A stretch of 64,000 nucleotides of DNA from Verrucomicrobium sp. BvORR106 (GTDB lineage: Bacteria > Verrucomicrobiota > Verrucomicrobiia > Verrucomicrobiales > Verrucomicrobiaceae): positions 1 through 64,000 of the forward strand of contig NZ_BATR01000007.1 of the NCBI RefSeq assembly GCF_000739655.1. The letters are read 5' to 3'. The notes under the pieces were generated by a model. That model saw nothing but the letters and a program-made list of their open reading frames with translations. It had not been told where the DNA came from and made no database searches. Each line of letters opens with the position of its first letter. The first letter of the stretch is position 1. The position numbers were made by a program, and so were the translations under genes. This document shows positions 53,881 to 61,487 of the stretch, piece by piece.

Positions 53881-53908
53881 CCTCTCACCTCTCACCTCTC
53901 ACCTCTCA
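53881..53908. repeat. Four tandem copies of CCTCTCA
   Basis: A perfect 7-bp tandem repeat, four units, between the duplication and the hairpin cluster. Short tandem repeats of this kind change length by slippage; no gene would be affected here. Confidence 0.9.
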
Positions 53909-53922
53909 CCCCATCCCCCCCA

Positions 53923-53997
53923 GGCGCTCGCGCCGCCTAAACCAGCGGAGCGCCTCAACAGCCCGCTTGCGGGCCCCTCAACCAGCGCGCAGCGCGC
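53923..53997. repeat. Cluster of four tiny self-complementary hairpins
   Basis: GGCGCTCGCGCC (53923-53934), GCGGAGCGC (53945-53953), GCCCGCTTGCGGGC (53961-53974) and GCGCGCAGCGCGC (53985-53997), separated by similar linkers (CTAAAC, CTCAAC). Each is a different GC palindrome with a 1-4-nt loop, and the linkers repeat while the stems vary. Confidence 0.8.
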
Positions 53998-54009
53998 CTA
54001 AACCTCTCC

Positions 54010-54858
54010 TCAAGCAAACTTCCGCATCCGTGCCCGCACGTCATCCTTCAGGCGATCCACAAATCCCAGGGCAAATTCTTCAGGGTTCAAGGTATCATCC
54101 TGGATGAGCGGCGTCAGATCCATCGCAAACGTGAGCGAGTTAGTCGCATCGGTCGTGTGGGAGTCAAAATAGGTCGCATTCGCACGGCGCAGGCCTTCCT
54201 CGGCCAGGTCATAGCGCTTGCCACCGCTGATCTGGGAGTCGAACACTGCGAGCAGCGCACCGATCAAATGCGGATACTGGTCCACCCAGAGCATCACCTT
54301 GTCCTCGCTGAGCAGCCAGTCCAGTTTGCGCCAGACTTCACAGCCGTACACCCGCTGGGGGCGGGCCTCTTTGGGCAGGGAGCGCAGGGCTTCCAGGCAA
54401 CGCAGGAAGGTGGCCACATGGGTGTCATGACGGTCCGCCGGATTGTGCAGATACACAAACTGGGGCTGAGTCAGCTTGAGGATGCGCAGAAGGTCATCAG
54501 AGACGTCTTCTTTGCGGCCGGTCTTCACGTCTTCGCTGGGATAGCCCAGCTGGACCATTACACTGTACTCGCCGACGAAGGCGGCCTTCCGCTGCTCGTG
54601 CTTGCGCACTTCCAGCATCTCCTCATCCGTGTAGTGGGCATACGGCCCCTTTCTCGGGCTGCCGGATCCGTTCGTCACCACCACGCCGCCGAACCACTTT
54701 TCATCCCGCCGAAAGCACTCGGTGATGCCGTGATAGGCCGCGATTTCCAGGTCGTCCTGGTGGCTGACGATGCCAAGGTGGGTCACCCGGGCAAATGCCT
54801 GGGCGGGGTCAGTCTGATCGGGGACAAACAGGTCGGCTTTGGAGTGGCGAAAGAGCAT
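54010..54858 (-). CDS. PIG-L family (LmbE-like) deacetylase
   Basis: 282 residues from the ATG at 54858 (MLFRHSKADLFVPD); the extra 49 codons up to 55005 look non-coding. The zinc site is visible: LGIVSHQDDLEIAAYHG (HxDD) near residue 30 and YLHNPADRHDTHVATFLRC (the distal His) near residue 148. The family removes acetyl groups from N-acetylglucosamine-type compounds such as GlcNAc-PI or mycothiol precursors. The substrate is unknown and the neighbours offer no hint. Divergent from phoH. Confidence 0.9.
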   Translation of the reverse strand: MLFRHSKADLFVPDQTDPAQAFARVTHLGIVSHQDDLEIAAYHGITECFRRDEKWFGGVVVTNGSGSPRKGPYAHYTDEEMLEVRKHEQRKAAFVGEYSVMVQLGYPSEDVKTGRKEDVSDDLLRILKLTQPQFVYLHNPADRHDTHVATFLRCLEALRSLPKEARPQRVYGCEVWRKLDWLLSEDKVMLWVDQYPHLIGALLAVFDSQISGGKRYDLAEEGLRRANATYFDSHTTDATNSLTFAMDLTPLIQDDTLNPEEFALGFVDRLKDDVRARMRKFA

Positions 54859-55149
54859 GGCAGGTGGTTCACGATGAGCGGAAACCGCCTCGGGGCAAGG
54901 CGATTGGTGGCATTCCGAAAGACGAATGTCCGAAACCGGCACATTGGGAGCAAAAATCTCCAAGTTTCGGACCGGGCGGCCCAAGGTTACCGGAGCATCT
55001 GGCACGCTTTAGGCATGCAACAGATCTGTCACGCGATTCTCCATGAAAATGGAGGGATCGTGGTTTTTATGCTTGCAGTTGCCACTCAAAGTCGTGTTTA
55101 CTTTGACGAACTTAATTAATTCGGATGTACGCTTCATCCGCACGACCCC

Positions 55150-55195
55150 AACCGCCCGAGGACGCCTCTGCGTTCCTTATGGGCGGTTTTCTTTT
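55150..55195 (+). terminator. Terminator-like hairpin upstream of the phoH gene
   Basis: AACCGCCC (55150-55157) pairs with GGGCGGTT (55181-55188), with an inner GAGG-acg-CCTC hairpin, followed by TTCTTTTT. No CDS ends just upstream on this strand, so it may end a short RNA starting near 55100 or act as an attenuator for phoH (start 55269). See findings. Confidence 0.6.
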
Positions 55196-55268
55196 TCCGC
55201 CATGGTCGGGCTAACCCCACTGCTGGCTGGTCAACCCTGAACCTTCAACCACCCCAACAACACCCTAT

Positions 55269-56858
55269 ATGCTCCACGAAGCCGCTCCTTCCCCCGAACT
55301 GATGCTGAGTCTCGAAGAGGAAATCACTAACGGGAGGGAAAACGGCAACGGGGGCGGCGTCCAGTACGGAAGCGGCGGAACAGGGACGCGAAGGAAGCGA
55401 GGAGTCAACGGGCGGAACGGCTCCGCCCAGAGCACCCGGGTGAAGTCCTTTGTGCTGGACACCAACGTGCTGCTGCATGATCCGGCCTGCCTGCAAAGGT
55501 TCGAGGACAATGAAGTGTGCATCCCCGTGGATGTGCTGGGCGAGCTGGACCGGTTCAAGAACGAACCCAGCGATCGAGGAGCCAACGCCCGCGAGGTGCA
55601 CCGTGCCCTCTCCCGCGCCTTTTCACAGCCCGGCGCGGACGTCATGCAGGGGGTGACCACTGCCGGCGGAGGCCGCGTGCGCCTGGTGGTGTTTGACCTC
55701 AAGGAAGCGCTTCAATCCAAGCCGGTGCAGCGCTTTGAACGCGTGTTTCATGACATGGAGAAGCCGGATCACCGCATCCTCGCCTGCGCCCTCTGGCTGG
55801 GTCACATCGCGGATCATCCGGTGATCCTGGTAAGCAAGGATCTGAACATGCAGCTCAAGGCCCGCGCCGTGGGCATGCCCTGTGAGGACTATCTGCATGA
55901 CAAGGTGGAGGCCCGCGAAGTTTCCCAAACCGAGCTCGTCACCGTGCAGGTGACCTCACATGAGCTGCAGCGCTTTGCCAGCAGCGCCACGCTGGAGCTG
56001 GAGCCACGCCGCTATCCCGCGCTGGCCGTGAACGAATACGTCCTGCTCTCCGCCGGGGAGAAGAACACCATGCCCGCGCGCTTCAGCGCCACGGGCTCCT
56101 TCATCAAACTGCAGGTGCCGGAGTCGCTCAAGATCCTGCAGGGCCGCACCATCAAGCCCATGAACCTGGGCCAGGCCTGCCTGCTGGATGCGCTCATGAA
56201 CCCGGAGATCTCCCTGGTCACCTGCTTCGGCCAGGCGGGCACGGGCAAGACGCTGCTGGCCTGTGCCGCAGGTCTCTCCCAGGTGATGGGAAACACCTAC
56301 TCCGGCATCACCGTGAGCCGCCCCATCGTCGCCATGGGCCAGGGCATCGGCTTCCTCCCCGGTTCCCTGCATGAGAAGATGCGCCCCTGGCTCCAGCCGG
56401 TGTACGATGCCCTGGATCTGCTGACCCGCCCTGCTGCCAATCCCAGCTTCAGCAAGAAGAAGACCTCCCGTCATGGCAACCCCAACCCGCCCCTGCAGAG
56501 CATGGCCTCCGGCAGCGCCGCCGCCCCCTACGATCCGCTGGTGCAGTCCGGCGTGATCGAGATCGAGGCGCTCTGCTACATCCGCGGCCGCAGCATCCCG
56601 GACCGTTTCTTCATCCTGGATGAGGCGCAGCAGCTCACCCCGCTGGAGGCCAAGACCGTGGTCACCCGCATGTCCCGTGGCAGCAAGCTGGTCCTCATCG
56701 GCGATCCCGCCCAGATCGACAACCCATATGTGGACAGCCGCAGCAACGGCCTGGTGTACACCCGCCAGCGCATGCGCGGCCAGTCCTTTGCCGCACACGT
56801 CCCGCTGGGCAAGGGCGAGCGCAGCCCGCTCGCGGAAGCCGGGGCCCGCCTGCTGTAG
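55269..56858 (+). CDS. PIN domain-PhoH family ATPase (YlaK-like)
   Basis: 529 residues. A low-complexity Gly-rich N-terminus (about 20-55) precedes a PIN domain (about 58-185): KSFVLDTNVLLHDP, IPVDVLGELDRFK and HRILACALWLG with the acidic metal residues of PIN nucleases. PhoH-like ATPase (about 300-500): CFGQAGTGKTLLACAAGL (Walker A), YIRGRSIPDRFFILDEAQQL (Walker B) and LVLIGDPAQIDNPYVDSRSN. A PIN-PhoH fusion is a known RNA helicase/ribonuclease architecture. A terminator follows. Confidence 0.93.
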   Translation: MLHEAAPSPELMLSLEEEITNGRENGNGGGVQYGSGGTGTRRKRGVNGRNGSAQSTRVKSFVLDTNVLLHDPACLQRFEDNEVCIPVDVLGELDRFKNEPSDRGANAREVHRALSRAFSQPGADVMQGVTTAGGGRVRLVVFDLKEALQSKPVQRFERVFHDMEKPDHRILACALWLGHIADHPVILVSKDLNMQLKARAVGMPCEDYLHDKVEAREVSQTELVTVQVTSHELQRFASSATLELEPRRYPALAVNEYVLLSAGEKNTMPARFSATGSFIKLQVPESLKILQGRTIKPMNLGQACLLDALMNPEISLVTCFGQAGTGKTLLACAAGLSQVMGNTYSGITVSRPIVAMGQGIGFLPGSLHEKMRPWLQPVYDALDLLTRPAANPSFSKKKTSRHGNPNPPLQSMASGSAAAPYDPLVQSGVIEIEALCYIRGRSIPDRFFILDEAQQLTPLEAKTVVTRMSRGSKLVLIGDPAQIDNPYVDSRSNGLVYTRQRMRGQSFAAHVPLGKGERSPLAEAGARLL

Positions 56859-56885
56859 TTCATTTACTCCCGCTCTCAGACACCG

Positions 56886-56925
56886 ATGCCGGCCTGGGCT
56901 CATCGCCCAGGCCGGCATTGTTTTG
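56886..56925 (+). terminator. Rho-independent terminator after phoH
   Basis: ATGCCGGCCTGGGC (56886-56899) and GCCCAGGCCGGCAT (56905-56918) make a 14-bp perfect stem with a TCATC loop, followed by TGTTTTGG. Confidence 0.9.
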
Positions 56926-56970
56926 GCCCCCCTGAGGCACATCACGGATGTTGCCCCATCGAACCTGTGA

Positions 56971-58215
56971 CTAGGGATTCCCCACCCGTCCCATCACCAG
57001 GATCAAACCGCTGGGCTGATGGCGGATGTAGAAAAGGAACGGGTGGTTGGCGATGAAGAGCACGGGGATCGGCCCCTTCTCCTCCGGAGGCTTGCCGCCG
57101 CCAAAAGGATCTGCAGGCGCATAGAGGGCAGACGTCGCCTCTGCCCCCGCTTCATTGACATCCACTGTGGTCTCCTTGTAGAGTCCACTGAGAAAGAGAG
57201 GCTGGCTCCGGCTCATCGGCCCCAACTCCGCACCCCCGGGAGTGATCACTCTTCCGGCCCCCAAGGCACGTAGCAGCATCGAAAGCTCCCCGCCCAGGGA
57301 AAAGGAGAACCGGGGCAGGTGCACCGTCACCTGAGTGGACTCAAGTTTGCCGATGGCCTCCTCCAGCCCAACCTGAGTGAGAGCCTTTTCCACCGCGGGC
57401 AGCCCGTCCTGTGCGGCAGGCAGCAGGATGAGCATGCTGTAGTCCTGTGACCGGTCCCCCATTGGCATCTCCAGCAGCCCATACCCCTGGGCCTCCATCT
57501 TGACGTGACGCAGAGTGCCTTTCCTCCGCATCATCATGACCTGCTTGTCCCTCCTGACTGAGGGCACCCAGAACACCCGTTGCACAGTATCCTGCGGAGG
57601 AAAGCGGTCTGCCCATGGCCCCTTGAAATACAGCGTGTTCACCAGAGCCAGCGCATTGGGATCACTCCCCAGCCCCCCTTTAGGCACCAGATCCGTGATG
57701 CGTCCCCGGGTCCCCCGCCGGATCAGCTCGTTGATGGCTTCCGCGGCACTCGCGGGATCGTCACTCTTGAGCACCTGAGGTAGCACCCCGTATGTATTCT
57801 GGGCCGCATCCAGAAAGGGATCCTCCAGTTGTACGCCTTTGCGTATCAGCAGATTCATCGTCGAATCGATGATCACTTTGCCATCCGCCGCCGATTTCCC
57901 CAATGACTCCCCGAGGCGCTTGATGGCCTCAGATCGAGCGGCAGCATCCCCCTCCCATCCCAGCAGTTGGAGCAATTCTTCCCGGGTTTTCCCCTCCGAT
58001 CCCTCCATCACCAGGGACAGGGTGCGATGCAGGGCATACGGACACATCACGTAGTTGTCCGGCATCGTTTGCAATGCGGGTGCCAGCTTGAAGGCCAGGA
58101 CATTCGATGCCCGGGCCCCCACCCGAGGTGTATCTGCCTGCGCAGCACCATGCCCCAGCGGCCCCAGTAAACCTGCGACCACCCATCCCGCCCACCAGCG
58201 TGAACACACTTTCAT
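56971..58215 (-). CDS. Serpin-family protease inhibitor
   Basis: 414 residues with a signal peptide (about 1-28). Serpin core: NYVMCPYALHRTLSLVMEGS, NALALVNTLYFKGPWADRF (the hallmark N-x-x-Y-F-K-G-x-W) and the C-terminal VLFIANHPFLFYIRHQPSG. The hinge of the reactive loop is VDVNEAGAEATSALYAP, with the small residues expected of an inhibitory serpin, and the loop continues through PADPFGGGKPPEEKGP. Serpins trap serine or cysteine proteases by loop insertion. Secreted here, so its target is probably an extracellular protease. Monocistronic. Confidence 0.9.
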   Translation of the reverse strand: MKVCSRWWAGWVVAGLLGPLGHGAAQADTPRVGARASNVLAFKLAPALQTMPDNYVMCPYALHRTLSLVMEGSEGKTREELLQLLGWEGDAAARSEAIKRLGESLGKSAADGKVIIDSTMNLLIRKGVQLEDPFLDAAQNTYGVLPQVLKSDDPASAAEAINELIRRGTRGRITDLVPKGGLGSDPNALALVNTLYFKGPWADRFPPQDTVQRVFWVPSVRRDKQVMMMRRKGTLRHVKMEAQGYGLLEMPMGDRSQDYSMLILLPAAQDGLPAVEKALTQVGLEEAIGKLESTQVTVHLPRFSFSLGGELSMLLRALGAGRVITPGGAELGPMSRSQPLFLSGLYKETTVDVNEAGAEATSALYAPADPFGGGKPPEEKGPIPVLFIANHPFLFYIRHQPSGLILVMGRVGNP

Positions 58216-58370
58216 GAAGCAAAATCATGCCGCCCGCTTCGAAGGAAGAGAAGAAAAAAATCTGCAACTATGCCTTCCGGCCAACGTTCATCCAGCCTCG
58301 TGCTCCATGCCATCCGCTCCGGAGTGCGTGCCAAACCATAACATCAGCAATCCTCATTCAGATACCGATT

Positions 58371-58742
58371 ATGAAAACGATGCTTACCCTTTTCGCCCTC
58401 GCTCTCAGCGCCTCCCTTGCCCTGGCCGCCGATGGCGACAAGCCCAAGGGCCCCGGTGGTGACGGCGCCAAGCGCAACCCTGAAGAAGCCTTCAAGAAGC
58501 TCGACGCCAATGGCGACGGCTCCCTGAGCAAGGACGAGTTCAAGGCCGCCCCCTTCGCCCAGAAGAATCCTGAGCGCGCTGAAAAAGGCTTCGAACTCAA
58601 GGACAAGGACAAGGATGGCAAGCTCTCCAAGGAAGAGTTCGCCGCCCGCCCTGAAGGCCGCCCCGGCAAGCCCGGTGAAGAGGGCAAAAAGCCCGCCAAG
58701 CCCGAAGGTGAGAAAAAGCCTGAAGGCGACAAGAAGCCCTGA
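58371..58742 (+). CDS. Secreted EF-hand protein 1
   Basis: 123 residues. Signal peptide ends near ALAADGD. Two calcium-binding loops: DANGDGSLSKDE and DKDKDGKLSKEE, both with Asp at 1, 3, 5 and an acidic residue at 12, so both look functional. A Lys/Pro/Glu-rich tail (GKKPAKPEGEKKPEGDKK) completes it. Probably an extracytoplasmic calcium-binding protein; a paralog follows. Confidence 0.85.
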   Translation: MKTMLTLFALALSASLALAADGDKPKGPGGDGAKRNPEEAFKKLDANGDGSLSKDEFKAAPFAQKNPERAEKGFELKDKDKDGKLSKEEFAARPEGRPGKPGEEGKKPAKPEGEKKPEGDKKP

Positions 58743-58757
58743 TCCAGTCCCCTCCAC

Positions 58758-58809
58758 CGCCCCCTGGCTGTCATTTTCCTGAAAAATAGGTGCAATGACG
58801 GCGGGGGCG
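58758..58809. repeat. Imperfect inverted repeat between the EF-hand genes
   Basis: CGCCCCCTGGCTGTCATT (58758-58775) against AATGACGGCGGGGGCG (58794-58809), with small mismatches. It lies 15 bp after the first EF-hand stop, so it may attenuate or end that transcript. Confidence 0.55.
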
Positions 58810-58896
58810 CTTCGTTTCAGCAGCAAGCACCTTCAGGCCCCGGCCTGCCGCGTGCCACTGAAACCCAAAGCATAACCAAACTAGAGTAACATAGTC

Positions 58897-59193
58897 ATGA
58901 AAATCACCGCAGTTCTCTTTGCCCTTCTTGCCACCGCTTCCCTTTCCTTTGCCGCTGACGAAGCCGCCAAGAAGCCCGAAGGAGACAAGCCCAAGGGCCC
59001 GACTGAAGCCGCCTTCACCAAGAAAGACGGCAACGGCGACGGCAAGCTGACCAAGGAAGAGTTCACCAAGGGCGCTCCCGACGCAGCCAAGGCTGAGAAG
59101 CAGTTCGACCGCAAAGACAAAGACAAGAGCGGCGACATCAGCAAGGAAGAATTCCTTGCCGCTGGTCCCAAGAAGGAAAAGGAAGCCAAGTAA
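58897..59193 (+). CDS. Secreted EF-hand protein 2
   Basis: 98 residues. Signal peptide MKITAVLFALLATASLSFAA. Two EF-hand loops, DGNGDGKLTKEE and DKDKSGDISKEE, with intact ligand positions. The Lys/Glu-rich ending (GPKKEKEAK) matches the first protein in style. Gene pair by tandem duplication (same architecture, 154 bp apart). Terminator 50 bp after the stop. Confidence 0.85.
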   Translation: MKITAVLFALLATASLSFAADEAAKKPEGDKPKGPTEAAFTKKDGNGDGKLTKEEFTKGAPDAAKAEKQFDRKDKDKSGDISKEEFLAAGPKKEKEAK

Positions 59194-59243
59194 TCTGGCT
59201 CTCCCTTCCACCAACGTACGGGACTACCCGATCGTTTGATTTC

Positions 59244-59280
59244 GGCCGCCTTCACGAGAGTGAAGGTGGCCTTTTCTTTT
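59244..59280 (+). terminator. Rho-independent terminator after the EF-hand pair
   Basis: GGCCGCCTTCAC (59244-59255) pairs with GTGAAGGTGGCC (59260-59271) with one G-T wobble, loop GAGA, then TTTTCTTTT. Confidence 0.9.
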
Positions 59281-59338
59281 GCTGGCAGGAAAGCGGGGGC
59301 TTCTGCCAAAATGGCGGCTCGATCACCGTTTTTCTCTC

Positions 59339-59785
59339 ATGCCACCCCCTGCCGTCAAACCCGTCGATCCGGCGGAACTCCCTTCACTTGCCCTGGCCAC
59401 CATGCGTGCCGCCAAGTTCCCCATGCTCTCCAGCATGGATGGCGATCAGCCCCGCGTGCGCCCCGTCTCCCCTGTGAAGACAGATGGGTTTACCGTCTTC
59501 ATCGCCAATCTGCGCAGCTACCACAAGACGGAAGAGATCGCCCAGAATCCCAAGGTGGAGCTGTGCTACCTGGACGCCGATCACAATCAGGTCCGTATCA
59601 CCGGGGCGGCGGAAGTCGTCACCGACCGCGCCCTGCTGGAAGACATCTGGGCGGGCAACGCCCTGCTGCGGGCCTATCTGGGCACGCCGGACAATCCTGA
59701 ACTCATCATCTACCGCATCCAGCCCCACCGTGTGCGGTACATGCGGGAATGGGCGCTGCACTACCATGAAGTGCCGCTGATGTAA
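59339..59785 (+). CDS. Pyridoxamine 5'-phosphate oxidase family protein
   Basis: 148 residues from the ATG at 59339. Split-barrel flavin-binding fold: AAKFPMLSSMDGDQPRVRPV, TVFIANLRSYHKTEEIAQN, KVELCYLDADHNQVRITGAA and YRIQPHRVRYMREW. The pattern fits the general-stress/PNPOx-like subgroup (single domain, FMN or F420 binding) rather than PdxH itself. Cytoplasmic. Not clearly part of an operon, although the next gene starts 21 bp on. Confidence 0.88.
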   Translation: MPPPAVKPVDPAELPSLALATMRAAKFPMLSSMDGDQPRVRPVSPVKTDGFTVFIANLRSYHKTEEIAQNPKVELCYLDADHNQVRITGAAEVVTDRALLEDIWAGNALLRAYLGTPDNPELIIYRIQPHRVRYMREWALHYHEVPLM

Positions 59786-59805
59786 CGAATCAGCCCCTTT
59801 TCCTT

Positions 59806-60690
59806 ATGCGCCGTCGCACCTTTCTCGCCACCCTCACCTCTGCCGCCGCGCCAATCTGCGCCCAGGAACCGACTCCCACAGCAGTAGCGAAGCCCACGCT
59901 GCACCTCGCCCGGGAGGGCCACTGGCTGGTCGTCAATGGCGGCCACCTGCCGAAGGGTGAGATCCGCATCAACTACCTGGAGGCTTACTGCCGCGCCGGC
60001 TCCACTGCGGCGGACTGGGTCACACACACGACGGTGGGACATACGACAGAGCTCATCTCCGCCCCACCCGACGGCAAGAGCCTGAACCTCCGCTGTCAGG
60101 TGAAAGACGGACTGGTGGTGGACCATGAAATCCGGGCCGGGGACGATGAAATCACCTTCACCCTCAAGGTCCACAATCCCACCCACCACCTCAACGAGGC
60201 TCACTGGGCCCAGCCGTGCATCCGCCTGGGAGACTTCGCCGGGGGCGAGACCGCCGACCCCAAGGAGGTGAACATCAAGCTGGACCGTAGTTTCATCTTC
60301 CTCAACGGGTGCCTCACCCGGCTGCCCACCAATCCCTGGGCCACCCAGGCACTCCACACCCCTGGACAGGTCTGGTGCCCCAAGGACGTGCCACGCACTG
60401 ATGTGAACCCGCGTCCGTTGAGCACCCTCGTCCCCAGCCACGGACTCATCGGCTGCTTCAGCCAGGATGATCAGTGGATCTTCGCCGTCGCCTTCAGCCC
60501 CTACCAGGAGCTGTTCCAAGGAGTGGCCCGCTGCCTTCACAGCGACTTCCGCATCGGCGAGGTGAAGCCCGGCGAAACTAAGTCGATCCTGGGGAAAATC
60601 TACATCGTCCCCAATGCGAGGGATGAGGGCGCGGCGCTGCTGCAGAGGTATCAAAAGGACTTTGGCAGCGGAGGCGGAGGCAATGATTAG
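59806..60690 (+). CDS. Exported hypothetical protein, 294 aa
   Basis: N-terminus MRRRTFLATLTSAAAPICAQ is a short export signal with consecutive Arg, Tat-like but not a full twin-arginine motif. The body is beta-rich (KSLNLRCQVKDG, DEITFTLKVHNPTHHLNEAH) with His/Trp-rich segments HWAQPCIRLGDF and LHTPGQVWCPKDVPR. Family not recognised; such single exported beta proteins are typical of this phylum. Ends 2 bp before a palindromic element. Confidence 0.7.
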   Translation: MRRRTFLATLTSAAAPICAQEPTPTAVAKPTLHLAREGHWLVVNGGHLPKGEIRINYLEAYCRAGSTAADWVTHTTVGHTTELISAPPDGKSLNLRCQVKDGLVVDHEIRAGDDEITFTLKVHNPTHHLNEAHWAQPCIRLGDFAGGETADPKEVNIKLDRSFIFLNGCLTRLPTNPWATQALHTPGQVWCPKDVPRTDVNPRPLSTLVPSHGLIGCFSQDDQWIFAVAFSPYQELFQGVARCLHSDFRIGEVKPGETKSILGKIYIVPNARDEGAALLQRYQKDFGSGGGGND

Positions 60691-60691
60691 A

Positions 60692-60886
60692 TTTAACCAC
60701 AGAGGCACAGATAACACAGAGACTGGAACTGAGGTTTAGACAGAATTAACGGAATCTACGGAATTAGGATTCAGCTTCCGGAGAATGCGAGTGGACGCCA
60801 AGCCGAAGCTCGAAACGCAATTTTGTTAATTCCATTAATTCTGTCTAAAACAGTATTCCTCTGTGTGCTCTGTGCCTCTGTGGTTG
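60692..60886. repeat. 195-bp palindromic element, ACCACAGAGGCACAGAG family, copy 2
   Basis: TTTAACCACAGAGGCACAGA..AACACAGAGACT on the left, with TTAGACAGAATTAACGGAAT, and right arm TTAATTCTGTCTAAA..TCTGTGTGCTCTGTGCCTCT ending TGTGGTT. Same layout as 25100-25289. It occupies nearly all of the gap to the next small gene and would overlap its promoter. Confidence 0.9.
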
Positions 60887-60910
60887 CAAAAAATTTCACC
60901 GCCCAAACTC

Positions 60911-61291
60911 ATGTTGAAACACTATTTCCTAGTCATCCTCCTTGCCGCGTTGACCGCACCTTTCGCCTCGTCGCTCAAAGCCGACTCCGCGCAAACTGTC
61001 TCCTCATCACTGGCAGGATGTTATGTCCGTGAATCAGACGACAGCCAGACGCAGTCCACCATCGTCTTGAGCATTCACGCCCCCTCGCATGATGTGCTTC
61101 GCGTGACCGCCGTACAGGTGCGTCAGGCCGATTTGCTAGCCAGTCCCGAGGTCTCCGTCATTACCAGTTTGAAATATGATCAAAGCACCCAGACGCTGGT
61201 CAAAGAGTCGGGGCAGGTTTGGGCTGAGCTTGCCACCAAGCAGGGTAAGGCAACCTTGAAAGTCGCCAGTGAAGTGCACACCCGAGAGTGA
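60911..61291 (+). CDS. Secreted hypothetical protein, 126 aa, between two palindromic elements
   Basis: From the ATG at 60911; an upstream in-frame start lies inside the repeat arm. Signal peptide FLVILLAALTAPFASSLKAD. The mature domain is beta-rich with SDDSQTQSTIVLSIHAPSHD and CY at the processed N-terminus (LAGCYVRE), and Gln-rich segments. Family not recognised. It is flanked on both sides by copies of the same palindromic element (24 bp before and 24 bp after), which makes it look like cargo or an island between insertions. Confidence 0.6.
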   Translation: MLKHYFLVILLAALTAPFASSLKADSAQTVSSSLAGCYVRESDDSQTQSTIVLSIHAPSHDVLRVTAVQVRQADLLASPEVSVITSLKYDQSTQTLVKESGQVWAELATKQGKATLKVASEVHTRE

Positions 61292-61315
61292 GCAGAGGCG
61301 GAGGCAACCGTTGAG

Positions 61316-61482
61316 TTTAACCACAGAGGCACAGAGAGCGCAGAGGAATGATTTTTTAGACAGAATTAACAAAATTCACAGAATTAGAATTCAACAACAT
61401 CTCGGCCAAATAGAAGCTGAACCCTAATTCTGTCTAAACCTCAGTTGCATTCCCTCTGTGTTCTCTGTGCCTCTGTGGTTAA
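61316..61482. repeat. 167-bp palindromic element, ACCACAGAGGCACAGAG family, copy 3
   Basis: Left arm TTTAACCACAGAGGCACAGA then TTTAGACAGAATTAAC; right arm CTAATTCTGTCTAAAC..TCTGTGTTCTCTGTGCCTCT and GTGGTTAA. Shorter loop than the other two copies. It fills the gap to the TauE/SafE gene. Confidence 0.9.
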
Positions 61483-61487
61483 AAATT

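Noticed and set aside
53160-53940. Several short ORFs in the repeat region upstream of kdp
   Set aside because: Each contains the duplicated repeat units translated in one frame, with no start signal or known domain.
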